Shown here: in pieces, positions 50,300-61,428 of the stretch
Layout of the letters: each line of letters opens with the position of its first letter
How positions within the stretch are numbered: position 1 is the stretch's first letter
Origin: Panax quinquefolius
Taxonomy: Eukaryota; Streptophyta; Magnoliopsida; Apiales; Araliaceae
Reading direction: 5' to 3'
Length of the DNA: 64,000 nt
Assembly (NCBI GenBank): GCA_020205615.1
Contig: CM035173.1
Coordinates: 30,472,293-30,536,292, forward strand
The notes under the pieces: generated by a model
The model's input: the letters and a program-made list of their open reading frames with translations, nothing else
Databases searched by the model: none
What the model was told of the DNA's origin: nothing
Translations under genes and position numbers: made by a program

Positions 50300-51342
50300 C
50301 TTCGGGATGTTCTTTTGAGTCACCGTCCCCTCATTGAACTAGGTTTCGCTACAGTCAATCTCGGCGATATGTCCTTCATTTCCACAATTATAGCATACCT
50401 TGAATTGTTGTGGGCGCTTGATCGATATGTTCCTCTTTCCCGCATTTATAGCATATGGCCTAGTAGTCGTTCTCCTCCCTTAGAACCGGTTGTCATGAAG
50501 ACTGCGCCTTCACATGGTCGTTGTTAAATCTCCTTTTTAAAATCTCCTCCCGACTCGCTTCTTCTATTTTCATGGCTACGATTACCACCAGTGGTTACCA
50601 TTTGTCCGTCTTTTTCTTTCTCCATTGGTTATCGTTTTTTTGTTGGATTATCTCCTGTATGATCCTCGATTGTGGTCCCTCGGTTGACCGCACTTTCGTT
50701 ATCTCGCTCTAATAATTGAGCCCTGCTTTACAACATCTGAATAGAGAGAAAATTTATGAGAAATGAGATACTAACGTATGCCGAAGTTTCAAACCTCTAA
50801 GAAACATCCGTGGTATATACGCTCCTCATTCTCCACCAAATGAGGTGCAAACTCGATAACTCTACAAACTTTGCCTCGTCTTCGAGACACCGCCATGTTG
50901 TTCTCGCTCCCGGTCTAATAAACTCCACTTCCTTCATATAGCGAACACTTTCGGAAGTATTTGTCATTAAATAGTTTCTGAAACGCCTCCCAAGACATCG
51001 CTTGAAAAGCGGTGGATGGATACGCTTCACGAGACTCCCACCAAGAAGTGTCGCCGCCGCCACGGAACATAAAGGTGGCGAATGGAACCTTCGTTCCTCC
51101 GCGCATCCCAAGACATCGAATATCTTGGTAATTTGTTTGACCCATGTTTCCGCCATGATCGGATCCGCTTTCCTTAAATTCGTGGTCCCAATTCTTTGAA
51201 TCGCTTGTTGTGACAACCCGTGAATTGCTATCATTTCCTCCTCAGATTTTGAACACGAGTCTCCTCGTCTGATTTTGCATGAATCGCAAAAAGCTTCAAA
51301 CATTCCCTCGCTCATAATCTCGCTTTCGATGGTGTTGTTCAC
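50300..51342 (-). pseudogene. Degenerate gag region
   Basis: Minus-strand pieces carry AETWVKQITKIFDVLGC, WWESREAYPSTAF, MSWEAFQKLFNDKYF and YMKEVEF, typical of gypsy capsid. They are spread over two frames (50797-51342 and 50915-51145). The zinc knuckle CYNCGNEGHIAEIDC is at about 50350-50402. It is followed by the protease remnant. Confidence 0.85.
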
Positions 51343-51605
51343 AGGAGGAACATTGCCACTGTCAGCACGCTCTCCTCGTTGGTGATTACAGCATCTCCAC
51401 GGGCCTCATTTCTATTGTTAATATTCTCACGACATTCTCAAATACCATCATAAAACAAGGGTTAATTAAGGAAATCAATATATCACATAATATCCCTATA
51501 TATCGACCAACTAACAAATAAGCTTAGGTAGGACACACTAGCGAAGGATTTACTCGCCTCTCCCTTCTAGTTCTATTCCCCCAGATCTCCGCCAGAGATC
51601 ATATC

Positions 51606-51621
51606 CCTAAGCTCGATACCA
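51606..51621 (-). other. Primer-binding site, initiator-Met tRNA type
   Basis: Minus strand reads TGGTATCGAGC directly inside the 5' LTR, one base short of TGGTATCAGAGC, which pairs with the 3' end of plant initiator tRNA-Met. Confidence 0.8.
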
Positions 51622-51623
51622 AC

Positions 51624-54226
51624 CGCGACGCCCCAAAATAGGTATACATCACCCATTCCGAGTTGTCAATACATGGTACGTAAACAACTACAACTTTATT
51701 ATTACAACATATAAACTGAGTTTAAATACGAGATATTGCCATCTGCATAATATCCACACGCAAATAAATCCCCATCATAATTATTGATACATTATTTTAC
51801 AAAAATGGTGAGGACTACTAAACAACTCTCTCTAACCTTCATTCCATACCCCACTAAGTACTTCGCTACATTCTCGCCTCCCGAGAAGAAAAAATGGAAC
51901 AACAAGGAAAAGGGTGAGCTCAACTAGTCCAAAGAGAATATTATGACTAAGATAATATACAACAAATTATCGTTAGTCTTCAACAGGAAAAATCTAATAG
52001 AATCACAATAGATAACAAGTTTTAAATCAATATTCGCAGCATGAATAATAATAATTCATTAGAAGAGTTAAGTAGAGAATGCAAACTACTATCTTCTATG
52101 TATGAATTTAAAAGTTCATCGCTCATCTTTTATCCCCGTAATATCAATCAATATATATCTGAATCAAATATTCATCTTTGCACTACAGCCAAAAAGATAT
52201 TCATCATTAGTCATGTTCATCTAAACACTGCTCATCTTTGCCTATGGGCCAAAGATATTCATCGAAATCATTCATTTTTTGCACTACTGGTGCCAAAGAT
52301 ATTCAATAATATCATCATTTAAGACCGAGGATGATGAAAAATATATTTTAAAGAAACGAATCCAAAGGAAACAAAATGACAAGGATTAAGGATTAAGTTC
52401 GTACTTTGTTTTATCCATGTCCAAAAATACCTCAAAAATAATCATAGTGGTATAAAATTCAAGAATGATCAAAACATGGATACAATCAAAGCTAGTATCC
52501 ACAATAGATATTTTAGACTAAAAGAAAAATTTTTATTTTTCGATGAATAATATCGTATTCAGAAATAATCAGATATCGTGAATAAAGTCAGATATCGTGA
52601 ATAAGAATCTCACACCAAAAGTTCCAAATTTGATAAAAACTTCAAATCAATATTTCAAAGATAATGATATTGAAGAAATAATATCATTACTGAAAAAAAT
52701 AATATCCCTTACCTCACAAAGACAAGATTTCTAGTTGAAACACCTGATATAAAGCTATGACTTGAACTTGCAGATAGATAACAATACTCAAAGTATACTC
52801 AAAATACTCACAAGAATACGCTCGATAATATAGAGAGAAAACTTCAGCTTCGATGTGATTTTCAATTCTAACCTAAGCACCCTATTTATAGGAAAATACT
52901 TTAGAACACCAAAGCGAAAAATTTAATATAATAATAATATATATACAAATTTGTCTACGCACCTAGAACCATCTGAATTCAAAGAACTTGCATGTGTTTA
53001 ATGAGGCTAACTAAACACAAAAAACATTTTTGTAATTAAAAATATTTTAAACTTCCAAAAATCAATTATTTCGGAGCTTCGAAACTTAAATAATTCATAA
53101 TAAATAGCTCTTTTATCGAAAAAATTCAAAACTCGCTGACTTTCCATAGAAAATCCCATTATCTACAACTTTGCAAAAGGAAGTTTTCCAAATTCCAAAT
53201 GTAAATTAATCGAAATCCACAAACAGACGATTTTACAAGTTTATAATCAAATTTCTATTCGAATAATTGTGTCCACCAACACACAAAATATGTGTTAAAC
53301 ATTTAATGCCACAAAAATACTCTTCATCCTCATATACTCATATATCCCACATTCATTATAAAAATATCACCATTAATATATTATTAAAATAATATATTTA
53401 AATGAATTATTTTATTAGAAAAAGATAAAATATTAATTTTCAACAATTGTCACATTAAAAAATTTCTCCATCTATATCCACATAAAATCAATATTTTCCT
53501 CATCATATGAATCAATAATTAATTATTCACAAATAATATTGCGAGAATCACAATATTGACAACCGCGCTTCCTGGAAAGGGGGCTTTCCAATAAGAATTT
53601 CTCCTTACTTGCGCAATTAGGTGACCAAACCTCTCCTTGTATGTAACTTTCTAGACATTGCCAATAATGTTATCTAATAATATTATTCGATAATATGAAT
53701 TATTGCTTCGATAATGAAAAATCTTGTGTAATGACAATTATTGAACAACAAAGAATATAAAATATCAACGCAGCAAATTATTAAATCAATAAAATCTTGA
53801 ACAATAATTATCAGACCATTATCGAGTAAGGCCTTCTTACGTAAGAATCAATAATTGGTGCAATACCGTACTCTTCGTGTTTTTAACCACCGAGGTATTT
53901 TAACAAGATAATCTTGGTAAATAACTACGCTGCTATTTTTTAAACAACTTATATTTGTCGCTTTCTTCATCCAATCGCTTTTTTGTTATAGGGCCCACAA
54001 AAAGATCGCTACCGTTGCATTTAATATTCCCTTACGCAAAGAAGAATATTCTACGACCCAAACGAATATTCCCAAGCAACAATGAATATTTTATAACCAC
54101 TTGCTTATTTTGAAATATTTGCATATTTTACCCATAACTATCCACATTAATCAAATCAACCCTTACTATTTCAAAATAATAAATAGAGAAAATTAAATTT
54201 CATTAATAATAAGTTGGGGTCTTACA
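51624..54226 (-). repeat. 5' LTR of the chromovirus
   Basis: 2603 bp. Contains the promoter for the element on the minus strand. Confidence 0.9.
52881..52892 (-). promoter_or_regulatory. TATA box of chromovirus 5' LTR
   Basis: Minus strand CCTATAAATAGG, conserved in the LTR copies, upstream of gaattgaaaatcacat. Confidence 0.7.
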
Positions 54227-54852
54227 ACACAAATATCCTTGGCCCATAGTGCATGGATAATTTGTGGTCGTGATACTAATGAATATCCTTGGCTGTAGTG
54301 CAGGGATGAGGTGGATTATTTATTAAAAGAGTCTCGTCCGATAAAAGTGATGAAAAACTTTTTAAATCATAAAAGATAGTAGATTTTATTCTCTACTTGA
54401 CTCTTTTAATGGATTGCTTGTTCCGCTGCAGTTAAACTTGATGTTTGTTATATTGTATTAGTTTAACACTGTTGAAGGCTAACAATAATTTATTCTGCAT
54501 TATCTTAGTCATAATATTTCTTACTGGACTAGTTGAGCTCACCCTTTCTTTCATTGTTCTCTTCAGGAAATGAGAACGTAGCAAGAACTAGTCGGGGAAC
54601 CAGAGTGACTCCCGAGATAATAAAGATTAGTAGTCCTCACTATTCTGTTAAATAGTGTGATAATAAATGTAATGAGGACTCAGTTGAGTGTGGATATTGT
54701 CTAGATGACAATATATGTATAAAAACTCATAGCATATGTTTTGTCGTATTTTACACGACTGTTGTATAATTAAGTTGTATTTGAATTTTGTACCATGTAT
54801 TTGGCGGCTCAAGATCGGTGATGTATACCTATTTTGGGGGCGTCACAGACAT

Positions 54853-56745
54853 GTACATATTAGAACTCTTTTGTGTTGATATTGTGTCGCATGTGTTGTG
54901 ATATTATATCTTTGTTAAAATATATTGTAGGGTATACCTAAGGTATAACTACCTATGTGGGTACCACAAACATGTTCTCATGACACCGAGACATGACACT
55001 TTCTGTGATGGTGTGATTGGTCCACATCTCTGTTTTGTGCTCTGGTGGGGGTTGGGCATATGGTGATTTTGTTGTGGGATGCGTATGGGTCGACTCCAAT
55101 TTTTTGTTCTGCGGATTGGTGATGTTTGTGTCAAACACGCCTTCCGATTCTACATGCATTTGGATTCGTCGTCTAATGTGTATGACTTGCTTGTGTGACA
55201 TTATTTGACTTACATGAGTGACAAGATATATTTTTGTTTTGAGTTCGGTATGAAATAATTCAACATACTATTACGTTGTGATAGTTTTGATTTGTTTAGT
55301 TTATTTCAGGTTAATTGAGTTATTTATTTCAGTTCATTATTTTTGCACTCTATATCTGTACTGGGTATTTGATTCATGCTGTGTTTTCCTTCCAACAGGT
55401 AATTAGGAGGACCTAGAGCAAGTGTGATGAGAGATGCATTCTATCCAAGGGTTTAAATATTCTGTTTAAGTTGTGATGCAGTCTGCCCTTATTCTTCTTC
55501 TTCATCAAACGACGACGTCGAGCTCTTGGGATTAATTCGCAAGCTCGAGGGCGTGATTTACAACATTATTGTGAAGCGATCCACACCCGATTAGCTCCCT
55601 TTCATACCAAGCTCTTCTTACTAGGTCCCACCTCGCGAGGGTGGTGGTGTAGCTTCCGGCGGCATAGAAAATGGATATGTTTTTTTTGGGTAGATATTAT
55701 AGGGAGAAGGAAATTATATTTGAGAGAGAAAGAAAAAATAAATAATAATGAAGAGAGAGAGAGAGAGAGCTTAGTCAACAAAAAATGTTTAAGTGTAACC
55801 AGAGTTAGTCTAGGTGGCATGTCTGTTAAGGACAGTGGCACAGTTGACCTTAAATTAGTAGCGTTAAGGACATTTTTGGGGGAAAAAAAGTATAAAGTGC
55901 ACGATGGGTATTTTTACACCTTTGTCCTTAATTTATTTGATATTGTAATAAATATCTTAGACTGTATTTTGGGCTAATTTGATATTTATTATGATTTTTT
56001 ATGTTACGTTTATTATGACTATTATTTTGTGACCTAAAATCTTATTATAATTTCATCAATTATGGTATGGTTTTTGTATATCCTCTCTTTTTATTTCTAA
56101 AAGAGAGTGTTGCAACCTTCTCATAAGAACCAAAGTATCGTTCTTATTTTTATAATTGCCAAACCCCCTTCCAGTTGTTTAAGATATACCTTAGTTTATA
56201 CAAAAGTACTGTCCGAGAAGAACTATGATTATTTATAAAAACTTGGGTTTACTATAAGCAATTAAATATACATCAAAAATTAATTTTAAAACACCATAAA
56301 CCAACACTCATTTATTGGTACAAGAAATGGAACAAAGCACATAAGAGAAATACTAGTATTTCTGAAAAAAATAAAAGGCAGGAGCAATATTCAAGACAAT
56401 GAAAGGAAGGAGACAAACAATCACATGCAATGAGCAAAAAAAGAAAGGGCCGTCCAACACTCATTTATTGGTGGTACTCTTTCCCAAACTTTTTCACCTT
56501 TTGACAAACATTCATTCTTACTTCTCTTGTTTAACATTTTGTTAAATTACATTCCCCCATTTCATGGTTTCATGTCCCCAAAATTAATCTTCACCAAATA
56601 TTTTTCACCCACAATTACTTTCTTCTTTGTCACCCGCTCACCCCCACAAAACCCTCTTCTCCTTCCAAGATAATAAAAAAAAAAATTAAGGAAAGAATCC
56701 AGCTCAAAATTGAACTTACAGTTCTTCAAAAACCATATCCTCTTA
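54853..56745. other. Intergenic region between solo LTR and PDLP gene
   Basis: 54853-55480 has no recognised gene. A broken gene fragment lies at 55493-55666, then a GA microsatellite at about 55751-55768. A segment at 55780-55960 with caaaggtgtaaaaata-type sequence on the minus strand could be a transposon terminus, without a visible partner. 56040-56745 is the probable downstream region of the PDLP gene. Confidence 0.5.
55493..55666 (+). pseudogene. Broken fragment of a plant protein gene
   Basis: One frame reads NDDVELLGLIRKLEGVI, YNIIVKRSTPD, stop, LPFIPSSSY, stop, VPPREGGG. Both stops are TAG where TGG would give a WLPF and YWVPP pattern that I recall from an uncharacterised plant protein family. 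GC content is higher than its surroundings. I see no start, exon border or end, so it is a decayed or captured fragment. The family name is not known to me. Confidence 0.5.
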
Positions 56746-57918
56746 TCAATAATCTGCACAAAGTAAAAGAGAATCCAATCAAAAACAGTATCAGAAAAAG
56801 AAGATTTTAAATAAGCATAAACTTTAATTTCAGTGTCTATAAATTCTTCACTTACCATCATGTTTCTTCATTAAACTTCTAGCAAACAGCATACATATAA
56901 CTAGAAACCCCACTCCTGCTGCTCCTCCTAGTATAATTGCAACTGTTTTCCCTGTATTTTGTCCTGTCTCTACATTTATCAAACATAAAACCCCATTTAA
57001 TAAAAATCAAGAATACCCCTTTTTACAAAAGTGTATAGAGAGATAATTTCAGATTAGATTAAAAAATAAGTAAATAAGAGACTTGCTTTAGCACAAAAAC
57101 AAATCAAGAAAGAAAGAAAAAGCAATTGTACCTGATGAGGAAGAAGAAGAGGAAGATGAAGAAGAAGATGATGATGATGATCTCTTGGGGACCCCATTTG
57201 GGTAATAACTATAACTAATAAAGCACTTATGTAGGTAGATTTGTCCAGAAATGGAGCTCCCACATTCAACTTGAGCTCTTTGAACCGCACTTTTTACACA
57301 ACCACCGCAATCAGAAGTACCCAAATCACCTTGACATTGACCCAAAACATACATAGATTCATAACTAGTTGTATAAAACCCATTCCCACTAGTCACTCCA
57401 CTTTCAAGTGTTGAAAAGGCTGTATCTCTCCTCTCTTCAAATCCACTCCCAGCCACATTTGTTCCTCCACAAGTCTTGTACAACATTTCTAGCCCAGAAA
57501 TTTGAGCAAATCCAGCAACTTCATAGAGCATATAGCAGCCCAAAAGCTGGATTCTTGATGCAACCGGCTTCCCACAAAGCTTGTCAATGAGGATTGGGAG
57601 CCTGCTCACACAGTTATAGCAGTCAACATTTGATAAATCACCTCTACACTGAAATAGACCAGTGATTGTTGTTTGGGAACTGCCAGTTGTGGTTTTGAAG
57701 AATCTTGATTTTGAAGATTGAGAAACTAAACTCCCAAAAAGGGCTGAAATTGCTTGGGAGTAAATCCCAGTTGGATCTGATAAAGACTGCTTTGCACAAC
57801 CCTTGTAAACCAAGGTGTTATAATCAGATGCAGATTTAGCTACTGCTATGAGCTCAAGATTTGTGAAAATGACCAGAAATAGAGAGAAAAGGAAAAAGGG
57901 TTTTGTGTGTAAGCCCAT
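56746..57918 (-). CDS. PDLP: Plasmodesmata-located protein (two DUF26 domains)
   Basis: Three minus-strand exons: 57918-57132, 56969-56856 and 56753-56746, GT-AG borders, 302 residues. The last exon adds only the end of Asp, Tyr and the stop. Residues 1-27 are a signal peptide. Two DUF26 domains follow (about 31-135 and 150-250), each with the C-x8-C-x2-C motif (CRGDLSNVDCYNC and CQGDLGTSDCGGC). Then come a poly-Ser linker, a transmembrane helix (VAIILGGAAGVGFLVICMLF) and a short cytosolic tail, SLMKKHDDY. The lack of a kinase domain separates it from CRK receptor kinases. PDLPs sit in the plasma membrane at plasmodesmata and help callose-dependent closure. From memory the closest group is PDLP2/PDLP3 (At1g04520, At2g33330). 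Ser codon repeats in the linker could vary in length. Confidence 0.93.
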
Positions 57919-58216
57919 TTTTAAGTGTTTGATGGATTCAAATCATGGTTTCGGAAGGTTTTGAGGAAATATTTTTGGGGGGTTTTGAGATATGGGATTT
58001 GGTAAAGAATGGAGGGTTTTGTTTAGATTTTCTTGATTTTTGCTTCTTTTAACTCAAAAGGGTTCTTGGTTTTGGCCCTCTGGTGTTTGGGACTTGGATG
58101 TGCTGCAGAAATGAGAGGGGGCATCTTTTTTCTCTCTGGTAGAGAGAGAATTGTACAATATACATATAATAATATACAGCTACTATTAAAAAAGTAATTT
58201 TTATTGAAATGGTGAA

Positions 58217-58345
58217 CTACTGATTAGATTTAAGAAATCATTTTTTTTAGTATTTGAAGAGAATGAGAAGTTGAGAACAAAATGGATTAGATTTAAGAAA
58301 TCATTTTTTTTTAGTATTTGAAGAGAATGAGAACAAAATGGTTGG
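58217..58345. repeat. Two-copy tandem duplication
   Basis: gattagatttaagaaatcat, a T-run and agtatttgaagagaatgaga occur twice about 66 bp apart, followed by aacaaaatgg in both. Confidence 0.85.
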
Positions 58346-59591
58346 AATAAATAATTTAAAAGGTTGAAGAAATGTTCTGCAGGTAAAAGAGGAAAGAGGG
58401 TGCAGGGAATCTGATTGTGTGGGAGGTAAGTTTAGGAAGTTTGACCAAAGTTTAATAACACTTGTTAGGGTTTGAATAACGAGGAAAAACTATTTTTAGT
58501 CTTTGAACATGAACATGAACATGAACATCAATTTTGGTGGGCTCCAATTAGCATAAAATTTATTTTTTGGTAAATTGATTAATTGGCCTGTAAAATGCTG
58601 ACACATATAAAACCTCTACTGCGTGTCAGTAACTTACTCAAAAATAAACTTCATCCTAATTACTTTCGTTTTGGTGATAGCATTTTGTCTTTGTAACATC
58701 ATTTTCTAACTACGAAACAATCGTTTAGATTCACTTAAGCATTAATTAAGGATATCATGCTCCACTAAACTGGAAAATCTGCTATATTAAACTCCTTAAT
58801 AGTTTAGCTCTATCTGGTTTAAGTGCGATTTAACTATGTTTAAGAAAATCAAGTATTGTTTATCTTTTATTGAATTAACAAATGTGACAATGAGAGGAAT
58901 GATTCTTTGCCATTTTCTAGGTATAGTAAAATATGGGCCATGGATTCTTTGTTTCCCTTTCACTTAATTACTCCCTATGTCAATGTGATAATTAATATTA
59001 AAGTTGTGAAGCACTGAATTTTGAATATTTAAAATTTTGCAGATTTCTTGAAAATTGGTGGTGGCAGCCTTCAAGGAAATTATTAATGTCATACCAATTA
59101 TTTATTCATTAGAAAAACAACTACTAACATAGAATGAAAGTCAAAGTGTGCCACTTTCTTGGAACTCATTCATACATGCGCTTTAAAATTAGTTAAACTT
59201 TACCATCTATTTGTTATAAATCCTTATAAAGGTACTATTAAAAATAAAAAAAACGATCATATATAATTAGAAACAAAAAATCCTATACACATACATTCTA
59301 GCCGATTCTAATTAGGATAAGGATTTAATAAACCCTAAAATTTAATTAATAAATCCTAAACATTTATTGATAAAGTCAAATTCTTATTCTGATTCTAATT
59401 AGCCATCAATATTTATTTGTAAATTCAAACTCTTATTTTGATTTAATTCATTATTATTAAGAATAACGGATGGTATGTTTTTTTTGTCACTCTATTAAGA
59501 ATAGCGGGGCCACGCCGATTTTTAGTTTTTAATCTTGGTCATTCTTTCTTATTTTCAATGATGTATACCCCACAAAGATCCATAATAATGC

Positions 59592-59625
<34 letters not shown>

Positions 59626-59778
59626 ATGACTCGTAACAAATACTTGCTATGATTTTTTTTAAGTAAATATCATCATTAGTGTCTATTACAAGAACCAACA
59701 ATCGAGATTATTACTAAAAAATTCATGTCTGCTACTAATATTAGTTGATGTTGCTAAAAATAATACCGTCGTCCGGTA

Positions 59779-59818
59779 CTATTAGTAGCGGACGTAACTG
59801 GTCGTCCGCTACTAATAG
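59779..59818. repeat. Perfect 16-bp hairpin
   Basis: Arms ctattagtagcggacg and cgtccgctactaatag with an 8-bp loop. Related words (gctactaata) lie close by, as in sub-terminal repeats of CACTA-type transposons, but no CACTA end was found. Confidence 0.65.
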
Positions 59819-60757
59819 CAACGGATGTGAATTTTTCATTTCTAATTTTGACCGTTAATTTTTATATTGAACGATATAAATAATGTATGTCAATTTTTTA
59901 TTCATAGCAAATACATATTTTATATATTTATATCCGCATAATGTATAAGATCTCGGATTATTATTATTAATTTTAGGGTGTATTAAGCACTCACTTACTC
60001 TTATTTATAAAATGGGTCCTTGTGATCATCCAAAGATTAAACTCCTCCTCCTTTCTAATTATAAATTTTATTAGACTGGAGTATTATCTTATTTGAAAAT
60101 GTAAACTTTATAACACGTACCATACCTTCAATATTAATTGCAGTTAATAAAATAAAAAGATACTGATCCACTAGTCAAAAATAACAAACGACACAATATA
60201 CTGAGCCCAATCATAGATGCTATCAACTACTAGTGCACGTAAACATAAAACTTACTTATTACAATATACTAGAAAGAGAAGGCAGATAAAAAAGACAAAT
60301 AAAACATTCTTTGACTTATAAACATTATTATGCCATGCAAAAATTTAACTTTATTTGTTCTAAAGAGACAAGTTTTGGTTGGATTATTAGAGGTGAGTTT
60401 GGGTCATTTGTTGCAGTTAAAAATGGTTCATTAAATGAATAAATTACATATTTTATTATATTTTTAAAAATAATTACAACAATAGTGCCCTTATAAAATT
60501 TTTACACCACTAATACACTTCCATATTTATTTATAATACTAGTGCAATTAGAATTCCTTAATTTAAGGAATTAGTATTCAATTAGAATTCCTTTATTTAA
60601 GGATTAGTTATACCCATTGCTTCTTCTCTCTCCTCATTTATAACAACTACCGCTAAAGAACTACCTTCTTCTTCATCCTCCTTCTCCATTCAACGTAGTT
60701 GAGAAGAACTTCCGTTGTGCAGCCCCTCCCACATTCTCCCTCCTGCTGCATATTAAA

Positions 60758-60920
60758 ATGTCGTCTTTAGCACTGAAGAAGAACTACCGATGCGCTCAGT
60801 CTTTGCAGCAATTCTACAATGGTGGACCTCACGCCGCCTCCTATGATTTTTGATCTTTCATCGTCTCAAGGCCATGCGGCGACACTATTAAAATCGTTGA
60901 TACTTCAAATGCTTCAAGGA
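60758..60920 (+). pseudogene. UTP13/TORMOZ-like N-terminal fragment
   Basis: From ATG the frame reads MSSLALKKNYRCAQSLQQFY, NGGPHAASYDF, stop, then SFIVSRPCGDTIKIVDTSNA. This resembles the N-terminus of plant UTP13 (TORMOZ), a WD40 protein of the nucleolar small-subunit processome. It has an internal TGA and no further WD repeats, so it is a non-functional captured first exon. Assignment is from remembered family sequence. Confidence 0.6.
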
Positions 60921-60936
60921 AGATTTGGATCAAAAT

Positions 60937-61200
60937 AATGCCATAGATAGAACTCCCGAGGTTAGGGCTTCAGTGGAGTATATGTGTTTGCTGCTAGAAC
61001 ATGCGATGACATATGAAGGATCTGTTGAGTTGCATGCCAATGCGTCCAAGGCAATAATTGAAATTGGAGCTCATTTTCCAGAGGTTGATTCCATATGTTT
61101 CTGAACTCATGAATTAGTTTGCACATCCTATTTCTATATTCCTTTTGACATATGTTTCCTATCCACAGATGGTAGCACGGAGCGATATGAATACTGGATG
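60937..61200 (+). pseudogene. ECM29-like gene fragment with intron
   Basis: 60937-61083 reads RTPEVRASVEYMCLLLEHAM, then ASKAIIEIGAHFPE. After an intron-like gap (61084-61168, gttgat to ccacag) it continues MVARSDMNTGW. HEAT-repeat sequence of this pattern occurs in plant proteasome-associated ECM29. The retained intron argues for DNA-level capture and against a retrocopy. It ends in a minisatellite. The family call is tentative. Confidence 0.4.
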
Positions 61201-61205
61201 ATGGT

Positions 61206-61428
61206 AACCAAACCTTCATACCAAGGTAACCAAATTGTCATATTAAAGTAACCAATCAACCTCTACACTTTAATTTTTTTTTAGTACAGTTGGTTACCAA
61301 ACCTTCAGATCAAGGTAAACAAACCTTCGTACCAAGGTAACAAAACCTTCATACCAAAGTAACTAATTCACATCCACACCTGCAAATTTTTCGTAGTGCA
61401 GTTGGTAGCCAAACCTTCAGACCAAGGT
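61206..61428. repeat. Minisatellite of about 22-bp units
   Basis: Seven or more degenerate copies of ggtaaccaaaccttcatacc, with two copies of a longer gtgcagttggtagcc-type spacer. Confidence 0.8.

Larger units (their letters stand above)
44260..54226 (-). mobile_element. Full-length Ty3/gypsy retrotransposon, chromovirus type, degenerate
   Basis: Two subfamily A LTRs (44260-46857 and 51624-54226) enclose 4.8 kb with minus-strand coding remnants in the order gag, protease, reverse transcriptase, integrase and chromodomain-like end. Integrase after reverse transcriptase is the Ty3/gypsy order. Flanks are acata (44255-44259) and acaca (54227-54231), a 5-bp duplication with one change. The primer-binding site and polypurine tract are in place. 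All frames are broken. It inserted into the solo LTR 41831-54847. Confidence 0.93.
41831..54847 (-). mobile_element. Solo LTR, subfamily B, split by a chromovirus
   Basis: Two blocks, 41831-44259 and 54232-54847, together about 3045 bp, run TGTGAGACCCC to GGCGTCACA. They are flanked by identical gacat (41826-41830 and 54848-54852). The join reads gatgaataca then caaatatcc, which is uninterrupted in the paralogous LTR at about 6539-6553, proving the split. The block has a TATA-like tatataaatag near 42946 and donor-like aaggtaagg near 43068. Confidence 0.9.
57919..60439. other. Upstream and intergenic region of PDLP gene
   Basis: Probably holds the PDLP promoter; AT-rich ttgtacaatatacatata near 58152 is a weak TATA candidate. 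A tandem duplication is at 58217-58345, (GAACAT)4 near 58506, mixed TA and GA microsatellites near 59594-59626, and a perfect hairpin at 59779-59818. No gene recognised. Confidence 0.55.
60440..61428 (+). mobile_element. Gene-fragment-carrying DNA element, right part cut by LTR
   Basis: The first 270 bp (60440-60712) is the inverted homologue of 7435-7705. Inside are two unrelated gene pieces in the same orientation, followed by a minisatellite. The LTR at 61429 cuts it. The pattern fits a Pack-MULE- or Helitron-type capture element; the second end is not visible. Confidence 0.6.

Noticed and set aside
54953..55208. Overlapping ORFs on both strands after the solo LTR
   Set aside because: A faint resemblance to a MULE transposase start (GGGWAYGDFVVG) is too weak to call and no neighbouring motif supports it.
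57408..57590. 60-residue ORF on the plus strand
   Set aside because: Shadow of the PDLP first exon.
7440..60712. One giant transposon bounded by the inverted 270-bp blocks
   Set aside because: The gene-fragment cargo lies outside the blocks, and five conserved host genes lie between, so two separate elements are more likely.
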